This document shows positions 19,946 through 28,218 of a DNA stretch of 53,190 nucleotides, one piece after another (within the stretch, counting starts at the first letter, position 1; each line of letters opens with the position of its first letter). This DNA comes from Schleiferiaceae bacterium. GTDB taxonomy: Bacteria; Bacteroidota; Bacteroidia; Flavobacteriales; Schleiferiaceae. The DNA lies in contig JAGYKI010000020.1 in the NCBI GenBank assembly GCA_018401735.1, positions 1-53,190 of the forward strand, read 5' to 3'. The position numbers were made by a program, and so were the translations under genes. The notes beneath the pieces are model-generated. The model did no database searches. It saw only the letters and a program-made list of their open reading frames with translations, and was not told the DNA's origin.

Positions 19946-20764
19946 TTACTGCTTCGCTAAAAAGTCGCGTTCCCTCACTGTTAGCGAAGCTTCTCCTTCT
20001 GCCTTAATTTTTTCTAAAATGCGATTTAGTTCAACTTCCGTTTCTTTTTTTTCCGCTCGATACTGATCATCCATGGTAAGAGCTTCATTTCCTTTGGCAA
20101 AGGCATTAGAGAATAACATGGGTTTAAAAACAAATACTAGTAAAAGAACCAGCGCAGGCACTAAAATGTAAACAATAGTTAAAGTGCTTCTCTCAAGAAT
20201 GGATGGATCTAAAACTAAGCAAGTCAAAAGTCCAGAAATAGCACCTCCCAGGTGTGCTTCATGCCCAATATTATCGTTGTTTCGGCTCATACCATAAAAA
20301 GAGTAAGCAATAAAGCCAATCCCGTAAATCCAAGCGGGGAAGTAAAATGGTAAAAATATAAAGGCCAGTTCCATGTCGGGATAAATAACAATGGCCGCAT
20401 AGATAATCCCGCTTACTGCTCCAGAGGCTCCAACTGCGCGATACTCCATATCATCGCGATGAAGTAACCAAGAAAGTAGGTTCCCTCCTAAAAGACTGAG
20501 CAGATAAACAATTACAAATCCGATGAAGCCCAAGTCTCTTTCTACCGCTCCCGCAAAGATGTATAAAGAGAACATATTAAAGAAGAGGTGAGACCAATCG
20601 ACGTGAATGAATCCTGAACTAATTAAGCGATAATATTGCCCCGCCTTGAGATCTCTAATGCGTAACAGCAATCGTTCGAACCAATCTGGGTTTTGAAAAG
20701 CAAAATAACTGAGTAGAACATTCAATCCTAAAATAATCAGCCCTGCCGTTTCTAATCTATCCAT
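19946..20764 (-). CDS. Rhomboid-family intramembrane serine protease
   Basis: This is a polytopic membrane protease of 272 residues that cleaves membrane proteins within the bilayer. The catalytic Ser114 lies in GASGAVSG and the catalytic His171 in HEAHLGGAISG. The oxyanion-side motif HVDWSHLFFNMFSLYIFAG (around residues 54-72) corresponds to the conserved HxxxxHLxxNM region. At least six hydrophobic helices are visible, followed by a charged cytoplasmic C-terminal tail (about 225-272). The gene begins 1 bp after the DUF4199 gene ends, so they form an operon. The substrate is unknown. Confidence 0.95.
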   Translation of the reverse strand: MDRLETAGLIILGLNVLLSYFAFQNPDWFERLLLRIRDLKAGQYYRLISSGFIHVDWSHLFFNMFSLYIFAGAVERDLGFIGFVIVYLLSLLGGNLLSWLLHRDDMEYRAVGASGAVSGIIYAAIVIYPDMELAFIFLPFYFPAWIYGIGFIAYSFYGMSRNNDNIGHEAHLGGAISGLLTCLVLDPSILERSTLTIVYILVPALVLLLVFVFKPMLFSNAFAKGNEALTMDDQYRAEKKETEVELNRILEKIKAEGEASLTVRERDFLAKQ

Positions 20765-20765
20765 C

Positions 20766-21293
20766 CTATTTCTTTTTCAAAAATACCCCAAAAAGAAGTC
20801 CTGCCAATAAACTAATTAATAAACCCAAAGGGAAAATCTCGCTGAAAGTTAAGGCCAGTCGATAAAAAGTATGGGTCTTATACATTTCCATCATGGGTGT
20901 TTCAGAGGCTAAACGTTGCTCAATTTCTTGCGCATCTGCCCCTGAGGCGACTAAAGTTTGTTGACGATACTCCATATATTGATCGGCGAAATCGGGTAGA
21001 TGGTTGGCTAAGATATACTCCCAAGCAAGCAGATACATTATCGAGGCAATGAGACTGATATACAGGCCAATAATAAAAGATTTACCAAAGCTTATTTTAG
21101 AATCAAAGAAGCGCTTCGATAATTGTTGGACCGCCACAAAAATTAATACAAAAGCGAGGGTCATCATAATAAAACCTCTGGTTTCACCCCCTTCAAAACT
21201 CATTGCTTCACCTTCGGAGGGGAGGCCTAAAAAAAGATTAAGACTTACAATTAAGCCTGCTACAATTCCGTAGATCCAAATAAGTTTTCGCAT
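20766..21293 (-). CDS. DUF4199 membrane protein
   Basis: This encodes 175 residues with four membrane helices: about 5-24, 42-60, 72-95 and 148-170. A hydrophilic loop rich in Glu and Gln (about 100-140) lies before the last helix. The pattern of a helix pair, KISFGKSFIIGLYISLIASIMY and a final GLLISLLAGLLFG matches DUF4199 of Bacteroidota, whose role is unknown. It is first in a two-gene operon with the rhomboid protease, with 1 bp between them. It could be a partner or substrate of the protease, but nothing in the sequence proves that. Confidence 0.8.
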   Translation of the reverse strand: MRKLIWIYGIVAGLIVSLNLFLGLPSEGEAMSFEGGETRGFIMMTLAFVLIFVAVQQLSKRFFDSKISFGKSFIIGLYISLIASIMYLLAWEYILANHLPDFADQYMEYRQQTLVASGADAQEIEQRLASETPMMEMYKTHTFYRLALTFSEIFPLGLLISLLAGLLFGVFLKKK

Positions 21294-21413
21294 GCTGCTA
21301 ATTTGCGCTAAAAATAAGCTTTATCGCAGCAATTTTCTCTAATTAGAGGAAATTTAGGGCCGCCATTTAAACTATTTGCCACTTCTATTCTCCAAGGAGC
21401 AAAATAAGTGTTT

Positions 21414-22354
21414 ATGAATAAGTCCATCCTCCTCCTAAGCGCCCTACTATCACTCTTTGCTTGTAAAAAAATTTAAGTTCCAACAATACCATTTCTTGCG
21501 CAAGCTGCCATCAAAACAGTAATGGATTTAGCGATCAAGCAACATTGAGTAATGGCTTTAATAATGGACTTACAGGTAGACATTCCATGTCATTGACCAA
21601 TAGTCGCTATTATGCCAATCGCCGTTTCTTTTGGGATGAAAGGGCGCTAAGCCTCGAAGAGCAGGTTTTATTACCGATTCAAGATCCAGTAGAAATGGGA
21701 ATGAATTTAGACAGCCTTATTTTGAAGCTTAAGGGCCTAGATTATTACCAGCCTCTTTTTAGCGATGCTTTTAGCGATGGTGAAATTAATAGTAAAAACC
21801 TAAGCTTTGCTCTCTCACAATTTATCCGCAGCATGGTATCTTATACTAGTAAATACGATGTTGGACGACTTCAGGTGGCAGATCAAACCAATGACTTTCC
21901 AAATTTCACCGCCGAGGAAAACCGAGGGAAAGCCCTTTTTCTAAATCCCGCGATTGGCTGCGCTGCCTGCCACGGTACTGAAGCTTTTATTGCACCAGGA
22001 GCTCGCAATAATGGCTTAGATGTAGATAATACCGCTGACCTAGGGGTAGGAGGTGTTACCAATAATAGTAATGCAGAAGGTTTATTTAAAGTGGGATCCT
22101 TACGCAATGTGGCTTTAACTGCCCCCTACATGCATGACGGCCGATTGAGTACTTTGCGTGAAGTAATTGAGCATTACAATAATGGTGTTAAAAATAATCC
22201 CAACCTCAGTGCCCCTCTACGGCTTCCGAATGGCGGAGTGAGACGCTTAAATTTGAGTAGCAATGAAATTGACGACCTGGTGGCATTCTTGGAAACTCTG
22301 AGTGACCCCGAGATGTTGGCCGATGAAAAATTTTCTGACCCCTTTAACAAATGA
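21414..22354 (+). pseudogene. Broken di-heme cytochrome c peroxidase (MauG/CcpA family)
   Basis: A lipoprotein signal starts at the ATG at 21414 (MNKSILLLSALLSLFACKKI) and hits a stop at 21474. From 21467 another frame continues in phase with a di-heme peroxidase: LSSNNTISCASCH (heme 1, Cys codons at 21497 and 21506), GCAACHGTE (heme 2) and the distal-ligand motif APYMHDGRLSTL. Normal family members have about 40-80 residues between lipobox and heme 1, including LGRxLFxD; here these are gone and the signal runs almost directly into LSSNN. Adding one A to the A7 tract at 21465-21471 would rejoin the frames, but the protein would still lack that segment. So there is a deletion plus a frameshift. 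The rest of the protein is uncorrupted, which suggests a recent event or an assembly error. An alternative start for the downstream part would give a protein without heme 1 or signal, so it is unlikely to work. Confidence 0.85.
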
Positions 22355-22360
22355 ATTTAA

Positions 22361-22717
22361 CTACTTCTGCTTGGAGCGTGAATATCGCCTAAGCTTTTTC
22401 TCGCTCCAAAATATTTCTCCTGCAAAGGTTAGCACTAAAAAAATCAGAAAAACAGCCATGCCGATAGTTTCCGATTGACGCGGTATAAAGTACCATAATC
22501 CAGCAATGCCTACTTGATATAAAGCCAAGCGTAAAAACATGGGAGGTAGCAGCCCTTGGGCAAATTTCCAATTGGCACGGTTTCGCATGGAACGATCAGT
22601 GCGATAACCATAAAGGTGATTAGGCTTTTTAGCTGGAAAAAGAAAAGTAATCAAAGCAACCAGTAGTAGGAATAAACCTAAACCTATGAATAAATAAAAT
22701 GTGATATCTACTCTCAT
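22361..22717 (-). CDS. SdpI-family membrane protein
   Basis: This encodes 118 residues with three hydrophobic helices: about 8-27, 58-78 and 84-103. The conserved SdpI/YhfL segment NHLYGYRTDRSMRNRANWKFAQ follows the first helix. SdpI of Bacillus gives immunity to a secreted toxin, but most homologues are uncharacterised. There is no toxin-like partner next to it. It converges on the peroxidase pseudogene with only 6 bp between the stops. The family call is firm; the function is open. Confidence 0.85.
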   Translation of the reverse strand: MRVDITFYLFIGLGLFLLLVALITFLFPAKKPNHLYGYRTDRSMRNRANWKFAQGLLPPMFLRLALYQVGIAGLWYFIPRQSETIGMAVFLIFLVLTFAGEIFWSEKKLRRYSRSKQK

Positions 22718-22866
22718 CTTTTACCCCGTCGCTTTGTTTCATGACATAAAGCAAAGATAAATTTATACCTTTAGAATCAACCTAAAAAAAAATTATTTAC
22801 CATAAATTCTTTAGAAATCAGCTTAAGATTTTTCTTAGTCTTCGGCGCCAAGCAATCGGCGCGACT

Positions 22867-22874
22867 TATCTTTG
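22867..22874 (+). promoter_or_regulatory. -7 promoter box TATCTTTG directly before the ndh start
   Basis: This perfect TAnnTTTG box ends 3 nt before the ATG at 22878. Its -33 partner would be near 22841-22844 (TTCG, one mismatch, 22-nt spacing). If it is used, transcription would begin at or close to the start codon, giving a leaderless mRNA. Confidence 0.5.
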
Positions 22875-22877
22875 TAC

Positions 22878-24176
22878 ATGGCTGATTTAAATATACCCAA
22901 GACCAATGCCGAGCGCATCTTAATTTTAGGCGGAGGTTTCGCTGGTCTTAATCTTGCAAAAGCATTAAAAAACAAAGGAAAGCAAGTGGTGATGCTTGAT
23001 AAGCACAACTACCACACCTTTCAACCACTGCTATATCAGGTAGCAACGGCAGGATTAGAGCCCGATTCGATAGCTTATCCCATTCGAAACATTTTTAAAG
23101 ATTACCCCAATTTCTATTTCCGCATGGCCAAGGCCGAGCGCATAGAATCGGAAAAGAATATACTTCACACTAATATTGGTCCAATTAGTTATGATAAGCT
23201 GATTATCGCTACGGGTTCGGAAACCAATTATTTTGGAATGAAGGAAGTAGAGCAAAAAAGTATGCCGATGAAAACGGTGCCTGAAGCTTTGAACCTGCGA
23301 AGTTTAATTTTGCAAAACTTTGAGGCAGCCTCTTTAACCGTCGACTTAAAAGAGCGTGAGCGCTTGATGAATTTTGTAATTGTTGGCGGCGGTCCAACTG
23401 GCACCGAGCTAGCGGGTGCTTTCGCAGAATTGAAAAGCCACGTCCTTCCCAACGACTACCCCGATTTAGACTTCCGTAGAATGAGTATTCACCTGGTGGA
23501 AATGGCGGATAAGGTTTTACCTCCAATGAGTAAATTTTCTTCTGCCCACGCCCTAAGTTATCTCGAGAAATTAGGAGTACAAGTATGGCTAAACACCGCC
23601 GTTAAAGGTTACGATGGTAAAACGGTAAGCACCAATAAATCCGAGCTACCCGCTTCTACCCTTATTTGGGCAGCCGGTGTAAAAGGCAATGTTATTGAGG
23701 GCCTTAAAGAGAAGGAAGACTTTGATAAAGGTCGCTATATAGTAAATGAGTTTAATCAAATTGGCCAACATCAAAACGTTTTTGCCTTGGGCGACGTCGC
23801 AGGAATGAGTACTAAAGAATTCCCCACAGGACATCCCATGCTCGCACAAGTGGCGATACAACAGGGGCAAAACTTAGCAAAAAATATAATTCGAAGTGAT
23901 AAAGGCCGAAGCTATCGTCCGTTCAAATACAAGGATTTGGGCAGCATGGCCACCGTTGGTCGCAATAAAGCTGTGGTAGAACTCTACAATAAAATAATGC
24001 TAAAAGGATTCCCAGGGTGGGCCGTTTGGATGTTAGTGCATTTGATAAGCCTAGTTGGATTTAGAAACCGATTGGTGGTATTACTTAATTGGTTTGTAAA
24101 CTACTTTAGCTACGATCGTAAAATTCGTTTGATCATTCGTCCCTTTGAAAACCCATTTATGAAAAAATCAGAATAG
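22878..24176 (+). CDS. ndh: Type II NADH:quinone oxidoreductase (NDH-2)
   Basis: This is a non-proton-pumping, membrane-associated flavoprotein of 432 residues that passes electrons from NADH to quinone. The FAD-binding motif GGGFAG is at residues 18-23. Then come NYHTFQPLLYQVATAGLEP, diagnostic of NDH-2, the NADH-binding GGGPTGTELAGAF, and NVFALGDVAGM near the second FAD contact. The C-terminal hydrophobic and aromatic stretch (about 370-410) is the membrane-binding part. The start at 22878 is an ATG; an upstream TTG in the same frame overlaps the promoter box and is rejected. It is probably monocistronic. Confidence 0.95.
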   Translation: MADLNIPKTNAERILILGGGFAGLNLAKALKNKGKQVVMLDKHNYHTFQPLLYQVATAGLEPDSIAYPIRNIFKDYPNFYFRMAKAERIESEKNILHTNIGPISYDKLIIATGSETNYFGMKEVEQKSMPMKTVPEALNLRSLILQNFEAASLTVDLKERERLMNFVIVGGGPTGTELAGAFAELKSHVLPNDYPDLDFRRMSIHLVEMADKVLPPMSKFSSAHALSYLEKLGVQVWLNTAVKGYDGKTVSTNKSELPASTLIWAAGVKGNVIEGLKEKEDFDKGRYIVNEFNQIGQHQNVFALGDVAGMSTKEFPTGHPMLAQVAIQQGQNLAKNIIRSDKGRSYRPFKYKDLGSMATVGRNKAVVELYNKIMLKGFPGWAVWMLVHLISLVGFRNRLVVLLNWFVNYFSYDRKIRLIIRPFENPFMKKSE

Positions 24177-24370
24177 AATAGAAAATCATCTATTCCATAG
24201 TATCTTATTTTACGCATCGCATCTGCCTTGAGCAGAGTTTCCCTTTCCCTATTTAGCGACTAGTCTCCCCCATTTATCGAGCTGAAATCCTATTTTTATC
24301 AAGACTCGATTTCTATCTTAAATTTTAAAGTGCTGGTATACAATATTTTATATATTTATATGGTACTTTG

Positions 24371-24404
24371 TTTTGCATAGTACCTAAATATTGACATATC
24401 TTTG
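24371..24404 (+). promoter_or_regulatory. Promoter of the DUF4252-PadR-PspC operon
   Basis: TTTTG at 24371-24375 and TATCTTTG at 24397-24404 are separated by 21 nt, a full match to the Bacteroidota TTTG-N19-21-TAnnTTTG promoter. The first ATG of the operon lies 22 nt further on at 24427. This is the best two-element promoter in the window. Confidence 0.75.
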
Positions 24405-24426
24405 TATTGCAAATGAAAACACCAAA

Positions 24427-24894
24427 ATGAAAAAATTATTAATCGCTCTTCCGCTGCTACTTTTAAGTTTAAATACAGCAACAGCACAGAGTAAAAACGA
24501 AATGGAAAGCCTCTTTCATCGCATAGCCGATCAGGGAGATAACTTCAACATTAGCATAAGTCACGATTTAATAAGTGATTTAGATTTCGACTTTGATTTT
24601 CAAGAATACACCGAAGAAATATCTGGCCATATTGATCGGATTCGCTTTGTGAAATTCGAAAACTACAACAGAGGTTTAAAAAGTGAAAAAGAGTTTATCG
24701 AACAAATGCTCGCCTGGGGCTATCGTCAAGCTCAAATTCCTTCCGACTGGGAAAAAGAAGAGGGACAGGCCATTTTACTGCGTAAAATCAATGGTAAAAA
24801 TAGTGAGCATGCGGCTATTATCCTCAATAACCCCAATGATCGCAATGCGATATTAATAGTATTTAGTGGTGATTTAATCTTTAAAACCAATTAA
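24427..24894 (+). CDS. Secreted DUF4252-like protein
   Basis: This encodes 155 residues with a signal peptide ending near TATAQ (residue 21). The mature part is small, acidic and beta/alpha, with a C-terminal IVFSGDLIF that resembles the final Gly-Asp segment of DUF4252 proteins of Bacteroidota. That family is often next to regulators, and its role is unknown. The start at 24427 gives a normal Lys-Lys signal peptide; the frame extends 12 codons further upstream through the promoter. It is the first gene of an operon with padR, which starts 2 nt after the stop, and the PspC gene. The DUF4252 assignment is by pattern only. Confidence 0.6.
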   Translation: MKKLLIALPLLLLSLNTATAQSKNEMESLFHRIADQGDNFNISISHDLISDLDFDFDFQEYTEEISGHIDRIRFVKFENYNRGLKSEKEFIEQMLAWGYRQAQIPSDWEKEEGQAILLRKINGKNSEHAAIILNNPNDRNAILIVFSGDLIFKTN

Positions 24895-24896
24895 AG

Positions 24897-25235
24897 ATGA
24901 ATCTTGAAAATGCCAAAGCGCAAATGCGCAAAGGAGTATTAGAACTCTGCATCTTAAATATGCTTAACCACCGCGATGCCTATGCCTCCGAAATAATCGG
25001 AGAATTAAAAAAGGCCGAACTTATTGTAGTGGAAGGCACCCTCTACCCCCTACTTACCCGCTTAAAAAACTCCGGTATCTTAGCGTATCGCTGGGAAGAG
25101 TCGAGCGCTGGACCACCCCGCAAATATTACACCCTTACAGAGATAGGTAAGGCCGCGCTAACGGAACTTTTAAAAAGTTGGGAAAACCTTAAAGAAGCTG
25201 TAAATCAAAGCATACAAAACGAAATCAAACACTAA
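24897..25235 (+). CDS. PadR-family transcriptional regulator
   Basis: This encodes 112 residues with the winged helix of PadR: MRKGVLELCILNMLNHRDAYASEIIGEL, then the wing VVEGTLYPLLTRLKNSGILAYRWEE, the conserved GPPRKYYTLTEIGKAAL, and a short C-terminal dimer helix. The arrangement with the PspC-domain gene immediately downstream (2 nt) is common in Bacteroidota and Firmicutes and suggests that it controls its own operon. The signal it senses is unknown. Confidence 0.95.
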   Translation: MNLENAKAQMRKGVLELCILNMLNHRDAYASEIIGELKKAELIVVEGTLYPLLTRLKNSGILAYRWEESSAGPPRKYYTLTEIGKAALTELLKSWENLKEAVNQSIQNEIKH

Positions 25236-25237
25236 TC

Positions 25238-27028
25238 ATGAAAAAGACATTAACTATAAATCTGGGAGGCTTCATATTCCATATTGATGAAGACGCCTTT
25301 AATCAACTCGAGCGTTATTTAGGAACCTTGCGCAATCAGTTTTCCCGTACTAGCGGTGGAGATGAAATTATTGCCGACGTGGAAACTCGCATGGCTGAAC
25401 TTTTTCGGGAGAGAAATGGAGAAACTAAAGAGGTGGTTAATACTCTTGACGTTGAAGCCGTGATTTCTGTTTTAGGTAAACCTGAAGATTACCTGCAAGA
25501 AGAAGATTACAATAGTAGTAGCACAGACTATGATAGCTATCAGTCATATTCTAAAAAAATCCATCGCGATGTTGATAATCGCATGATTGGTGGAGTAGCT
25601 GCTGGTTTAGCCGCTTATATGAACATTAACCCAGTGTGGACGCGTCTCTTATTCTTTGCCTTGTTTTTCTCAGGCTTCGGACTTTTACTTTATATCATAC
25701 TTTGGATAGTTGTGCCTAGCGCTCGCACCACCGCCGAAAAACTGCAAATGCGGGGAAAGCCGGTTACCCTCAGTAATATTGAAAACTTTGTGCGCGAAGA
25801 AGCCCATGCTGTAGGGAATAGTGTTAAACATATGGGCCGCAAAGCGCAGGATATGAATCGTAATTCCAACCAAGTAACGGGATTGATTTCCCAATTTTTT
25901 AATGGCATCTTCGAAATTATAAAGCTGATTTTCAAATTTGCTTTTAAAATTATTGGTTTCTTTTTCCTCTTTGTCGTATTTATCGCCCTTGCATCTTTGG
26001 CTACCACCTTATTTGTAGGTTTTAATTTAAACGACAGCCATTATACCTGGAGCGAAATTTCCGATATGCTGCAATTGGTATCAAATGACAGCGGTATTTA
26101 TAATGCCATTACCTTCGGCTTTAGCCTTTTGGTTTTAGGACCATTATTTCTGATTGTTTACTATGGAATTCGTTTGGTTTTTGGTGTAGAACCACTTAAC
26201 CGTGGAGTGCGCAAGGGATTAGGTTTCCTTTCACTTATTGGTTTGATAATTTTAGGAAGCACTGCCTACCAATTAAGTGAGAAATTCCGCGCTAACTCTT
26301 ACCATATTAGTGAGCAAAAACTCAACCTAAAAGCCCAGTCTTATAACCTGGAAGTGGTCCAAGATGATATTTACTATGACTTTAATGAATCCTTTAATAC
26401 CGACTTCTGGACCTTTAGCAATGGGAAGAGTTATTACAAAGGAGTTAAGCTCGACATTCGGCAAAGTGAAAAAGGCTACACCTATTTAGAAACTGAATTT
26501 AATGGCCGTGGAAGTAGCAGACAAGATGCGCGTAAAAACGCACAAAACTTAGACTTTATTATTGAAGTAGATAGTGCTAATCTTAAGTTTAGTAACTATT
26601 ACAGCATTAGGGAAGGTAATTTCTTTCGCTTGCAAAAAATAAGACATGTACTCTACATGCAACCTGGCGACACTGTTTATCTTAGCGCCGGTACTGAAAA
26701 TCTAATCTACGATGTGAAAAACATTAACGATTTTTGGGACTACGACATGACCAGTCATTATTGGACCATGACTGAAAAGGGTCTGCTTTGCGCAGATTGT
26801 GAAAATAGTGCCGAGCTTCTTAAGGAATTGGAAGAAGATAATTTTAAAGACGAAGATTTTGATCAAGGGGAAACCGAAGCTAATTCTCAGGTGAAAATTA
26901 AAGATGGCCTAATAATTATTGAAGAAGCTGAAGCCTTTCTTTTCCCTTTGAAACAAAATGAAGCTGCAAATACGAATTACAATATTGCCGTATTAATTAC
27001 CCCATTTGCAAGCGACGTATTCATTTAA
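25238..27028 (+). CDS. PspC-domain membrane protein
   Basis: This encodes 596 residues. The N-terminal 90 or so form a soluble module (LTINLGGFIFHIDEDA... VISVLGKPEDY) that usually precedes PspC in this phylum. The PspC domain lies at about 107-165: KKIHRDVDNRMIGGVAAGLAAYMNINPVWTRL followed by a membrane helix. Three further helices lie at about 220-350. The C-terminal 230 residues form an acidic beta-rich periplasmic or cytoplasmic region like the adhesin-type DUF2807 neighbourhood, but I do not recognise it with confidence. PspC proteins are linked to envelope stress. It is the last gene of the operon with padR. Confidence 0.88.
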   Translation: MKKTLTINLGGFIFHIDEDAFNQLERYLGTLRNQFSRTSGGDEIIADVETRMAELFRERNGETKEVVNTLDVEAVISVLGKPEDYLQEEDYNSSSTDYDSYQSYSKKIHRDVDNRMIGGVAAGLAAYMNINPVWTRLLFFALFFSGFGLLLYIILWIVVPSARTTAEKLQMRGKPVTLSNIENFVREEAHAVGNSVKHMGRKAQDMNRNSNQVTGLISQFFNGIFEIIKLIFKFAFKIIGFFFLFVVFIALASLATTLFVGFNLNDSHYTWSEISDMLQLVSNDSGIYNAITFGFSLLVLGPLFLIVYYGIRLVFGVEPLNRGVRKGLGFLSLIGLIILGSTAYQLSEKFRANSYHISEQKLNLKAQSYNLEVVQDDIYYDFNESFNTDFWTFSNGKSYYKGVKLDIRQSEKGYTYLETEFNGRGSSRQDARKNAQNLDFIIEVDSANLKFSNYYSIREGNFFRLQKIRHVLYMQPGDTVYLSAGTENLIYDVKNINDFWDYDMTSHYWTMTEKGLLCADCENSAELLKELEEDNFKDEDFDQGETEANSQVKIKDGLIIIEEAEAFLFPLKQNEAANTNYNIAVLITPFASDVFI

Positions 27029-27136
27029 TACCTCCCAAACTTAACTTAGATTAATTTCAAATTAAAGACATAATAGCCATTGTCACGCACAAAACAAGTC
27101 TTCCATTGTACTATTGATATCTAAAACAAAACTACT

Positions 27137-27544
27137 ATGAATGATAATGGAAGAAGACAGTTTATAGCCAAATTTGGCCTATTAAGTCTTAGTGCGCTTT
27201 CTGCAACTACCCTATTACAGGCCTGTGCCAATGGAGATGCTCCTGCAGAAACTAAAGGTAGTCCTAAACCAGCTCCTGCTCCTGCCCCCGCTGCAGCGGA
27301 AGAGGAACTTGTAGAAAACATCGATTGCTCTACCTATAATCAGAATCTAACTGAAACGGATCTTAAAACCCGTGAAAGCTTAGGTTATATTGAGCAAAGT
27401 GAAAAGGCCGATCAAAACTGCACTAATTGCCGTTTTTACAATCCCGCTAAGTTTAAAGGGGACTGCGGTGCTTGTCAACTTTTTGCTAATGGCGCGGTTG
27501 CATCTGGCGCTTGGTGTAAAACTTGGGCGGTAAAAGAAGCTTAA
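27137..27544 (+). CDS. Tat-exported HiPIP lipoprotein
   Basis: This encodes 135 residues of a high-potential iron-sulfur protein, a [4Fe-4S] electron carrier. The N-terminus GRRQFIAKFG is a twin-arginine signal (Arg6-Arg7), and LLQAC places the lipid-anchored Cys at 30. A Pro/Ala linker (about 42-54) leads to the HiPIP domain. Cluster ligands by alignment are Cys95 and Cys98 (CTNC), Cys113 (GACQLF) and Cys127 (GAWCKTW). Cys64 and Cys110 are extra. Tat export is expected because the cluster is folded before export. The partner redox proteins are not adjacent, though NDH-2 is 3 kb upstream. Confidence 0.92.
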   Translation: MNDNGRRQFIAKFGLLSLSALSATTLLQACANGDAPAETKGSPKPAPAPAPAAAEEELVENIDCSTYNQNLTETDLKTRESLGYIEQSEKADQNCTNCRFYNPAKFKGDCGACQLFANGAVASGAWCKTWAVKEA

Positions 27545-27590
27545 TCGCCAAAAATCTTCTTTCGCTTTACGGCAGATGTTCTAAAATCAA

Positions 27591-27621
27591 AAGCTCGCCA
27601 ATTCTTAGAATTGGTGAGCTT
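27591..27621. terminator. Possible hairpin after the HiPIP gene
   Basis: AGCTCGCCAATTCT and AGAATTGGTGAGCT are complementary except for one possible G-U pair. They lie 47 bp past the HiPIP stop. The 3' side is not T-rich (TATAGTC), so this may be a transcript-stabilising hairpin rather than a terminator. Confidence 0.5.
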
Positions 27622-27731
27622 ATAGTCTTGGATAAAATGAATTGGTCAAGTGAAATATCTTCAAGGCATCAATTTTCGCGATAATGGTATCAAGCGTAAC
27701 ATTTAGCACTGTAGAGCCCACACAAGCCACC

Positions 27732-27739
27732 TATATTTG
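27732..27739 (+). promoter_or_regulatory. -7 promoter box TATATTTG for trxA
   Basis: This is a perfect TAnnTTTG box 18 nt before the ATG at 27758. No TTG -33 element is evident at the preferred spacing. Confidence 0.5.
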
Positions 27740-27757
27740 CCAAGTAAAAAAATAGAT

Positions 27758-28123
27758 ATGCCAACAATTAACTTAACAACCGAGCAGTTTAAAAAAGACG
27801 TGTTCGATTATACCGCAGAAAAAGAATGGAAATTTGCAGGCAAGAAACCTGCTATCATTGACTTTTACGCAGATTGGTGTGGTCCATGCAAAATGGTCGC
27901 TCCTATTTTCGAAGAGCTCAGCGACGAATTTTCCGAAGAAATTGTTATCTACAAAGTGGACACAGAAGCAGAGCAAGAGTTATCTGCGGCCTTTGGAATT
28001 CAGAGTATTCCATCCATTTTATTTATTCCAAGTGAAGGTCAACCCATGATGTCGCGCGGTGCAATGCCAAAGCATCAATTAAAAAAAGTTATCGAGGAAG
28101 AGCTTTTAAAAACAGAAAATTAG
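27758..28123 (+). CDS. trxA: Thioredoxin
   Basis: This is a cytosolic disulfide reductant of 121 residues with no signal peptide. The active site WCGPCK has Cys41 and Cys44. The preceding FYADWCGPCKMVAPIFEEL and the cis-proline in QSIPSILF are typical. The start at 27758 was chosen as an ATG; a longer frame begins only at a TTG inside the -7 box. A strong terminator follows, so it is its own unit, not part of the kinase operon. Confidence 0.95.
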   Translation: MPTINLTTEQFKKDVFDYTAEKEWKFAGKKPAIIDFYADWCGPCKMVAPIFEELSDEFSEEIVIYKVDTEAEQELSAAFGIQSIPSILFIPSEGQPMMSRGAMPKHQLKKVIEEELLKTEN

Positions 28124-28151
28124 ACTATCACTTTTTCAATAAACCCCTAGT

Positions 28152-28189
28152 AAACCGCTGTAACAAATATGTTGGAGCGGTTTTTTTTT
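28152..28189 (+). terminator. Intrinsic terminator after trxA
   Basis: AAACCGCT (28152-28159) pairs with AGCGGTTT (28176-28183), with a further AAC/GTT pairing inside. The stem is followed by a run of T to 28189. It is 28 bp past the trxA stop and separates it from the kinase operon that starts at 28219. Confidence 0.92.
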
Positions 28190-28218
28190 GCAGATTTGTA
28201 GTCTAACTATTTTAACAA

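Noticed and set aside
21545..22354. Intact peroxidase starting at an internal TTG
   Set aside because: This would lack heme 1 and any export signal, so it cannot be a working enzyme.
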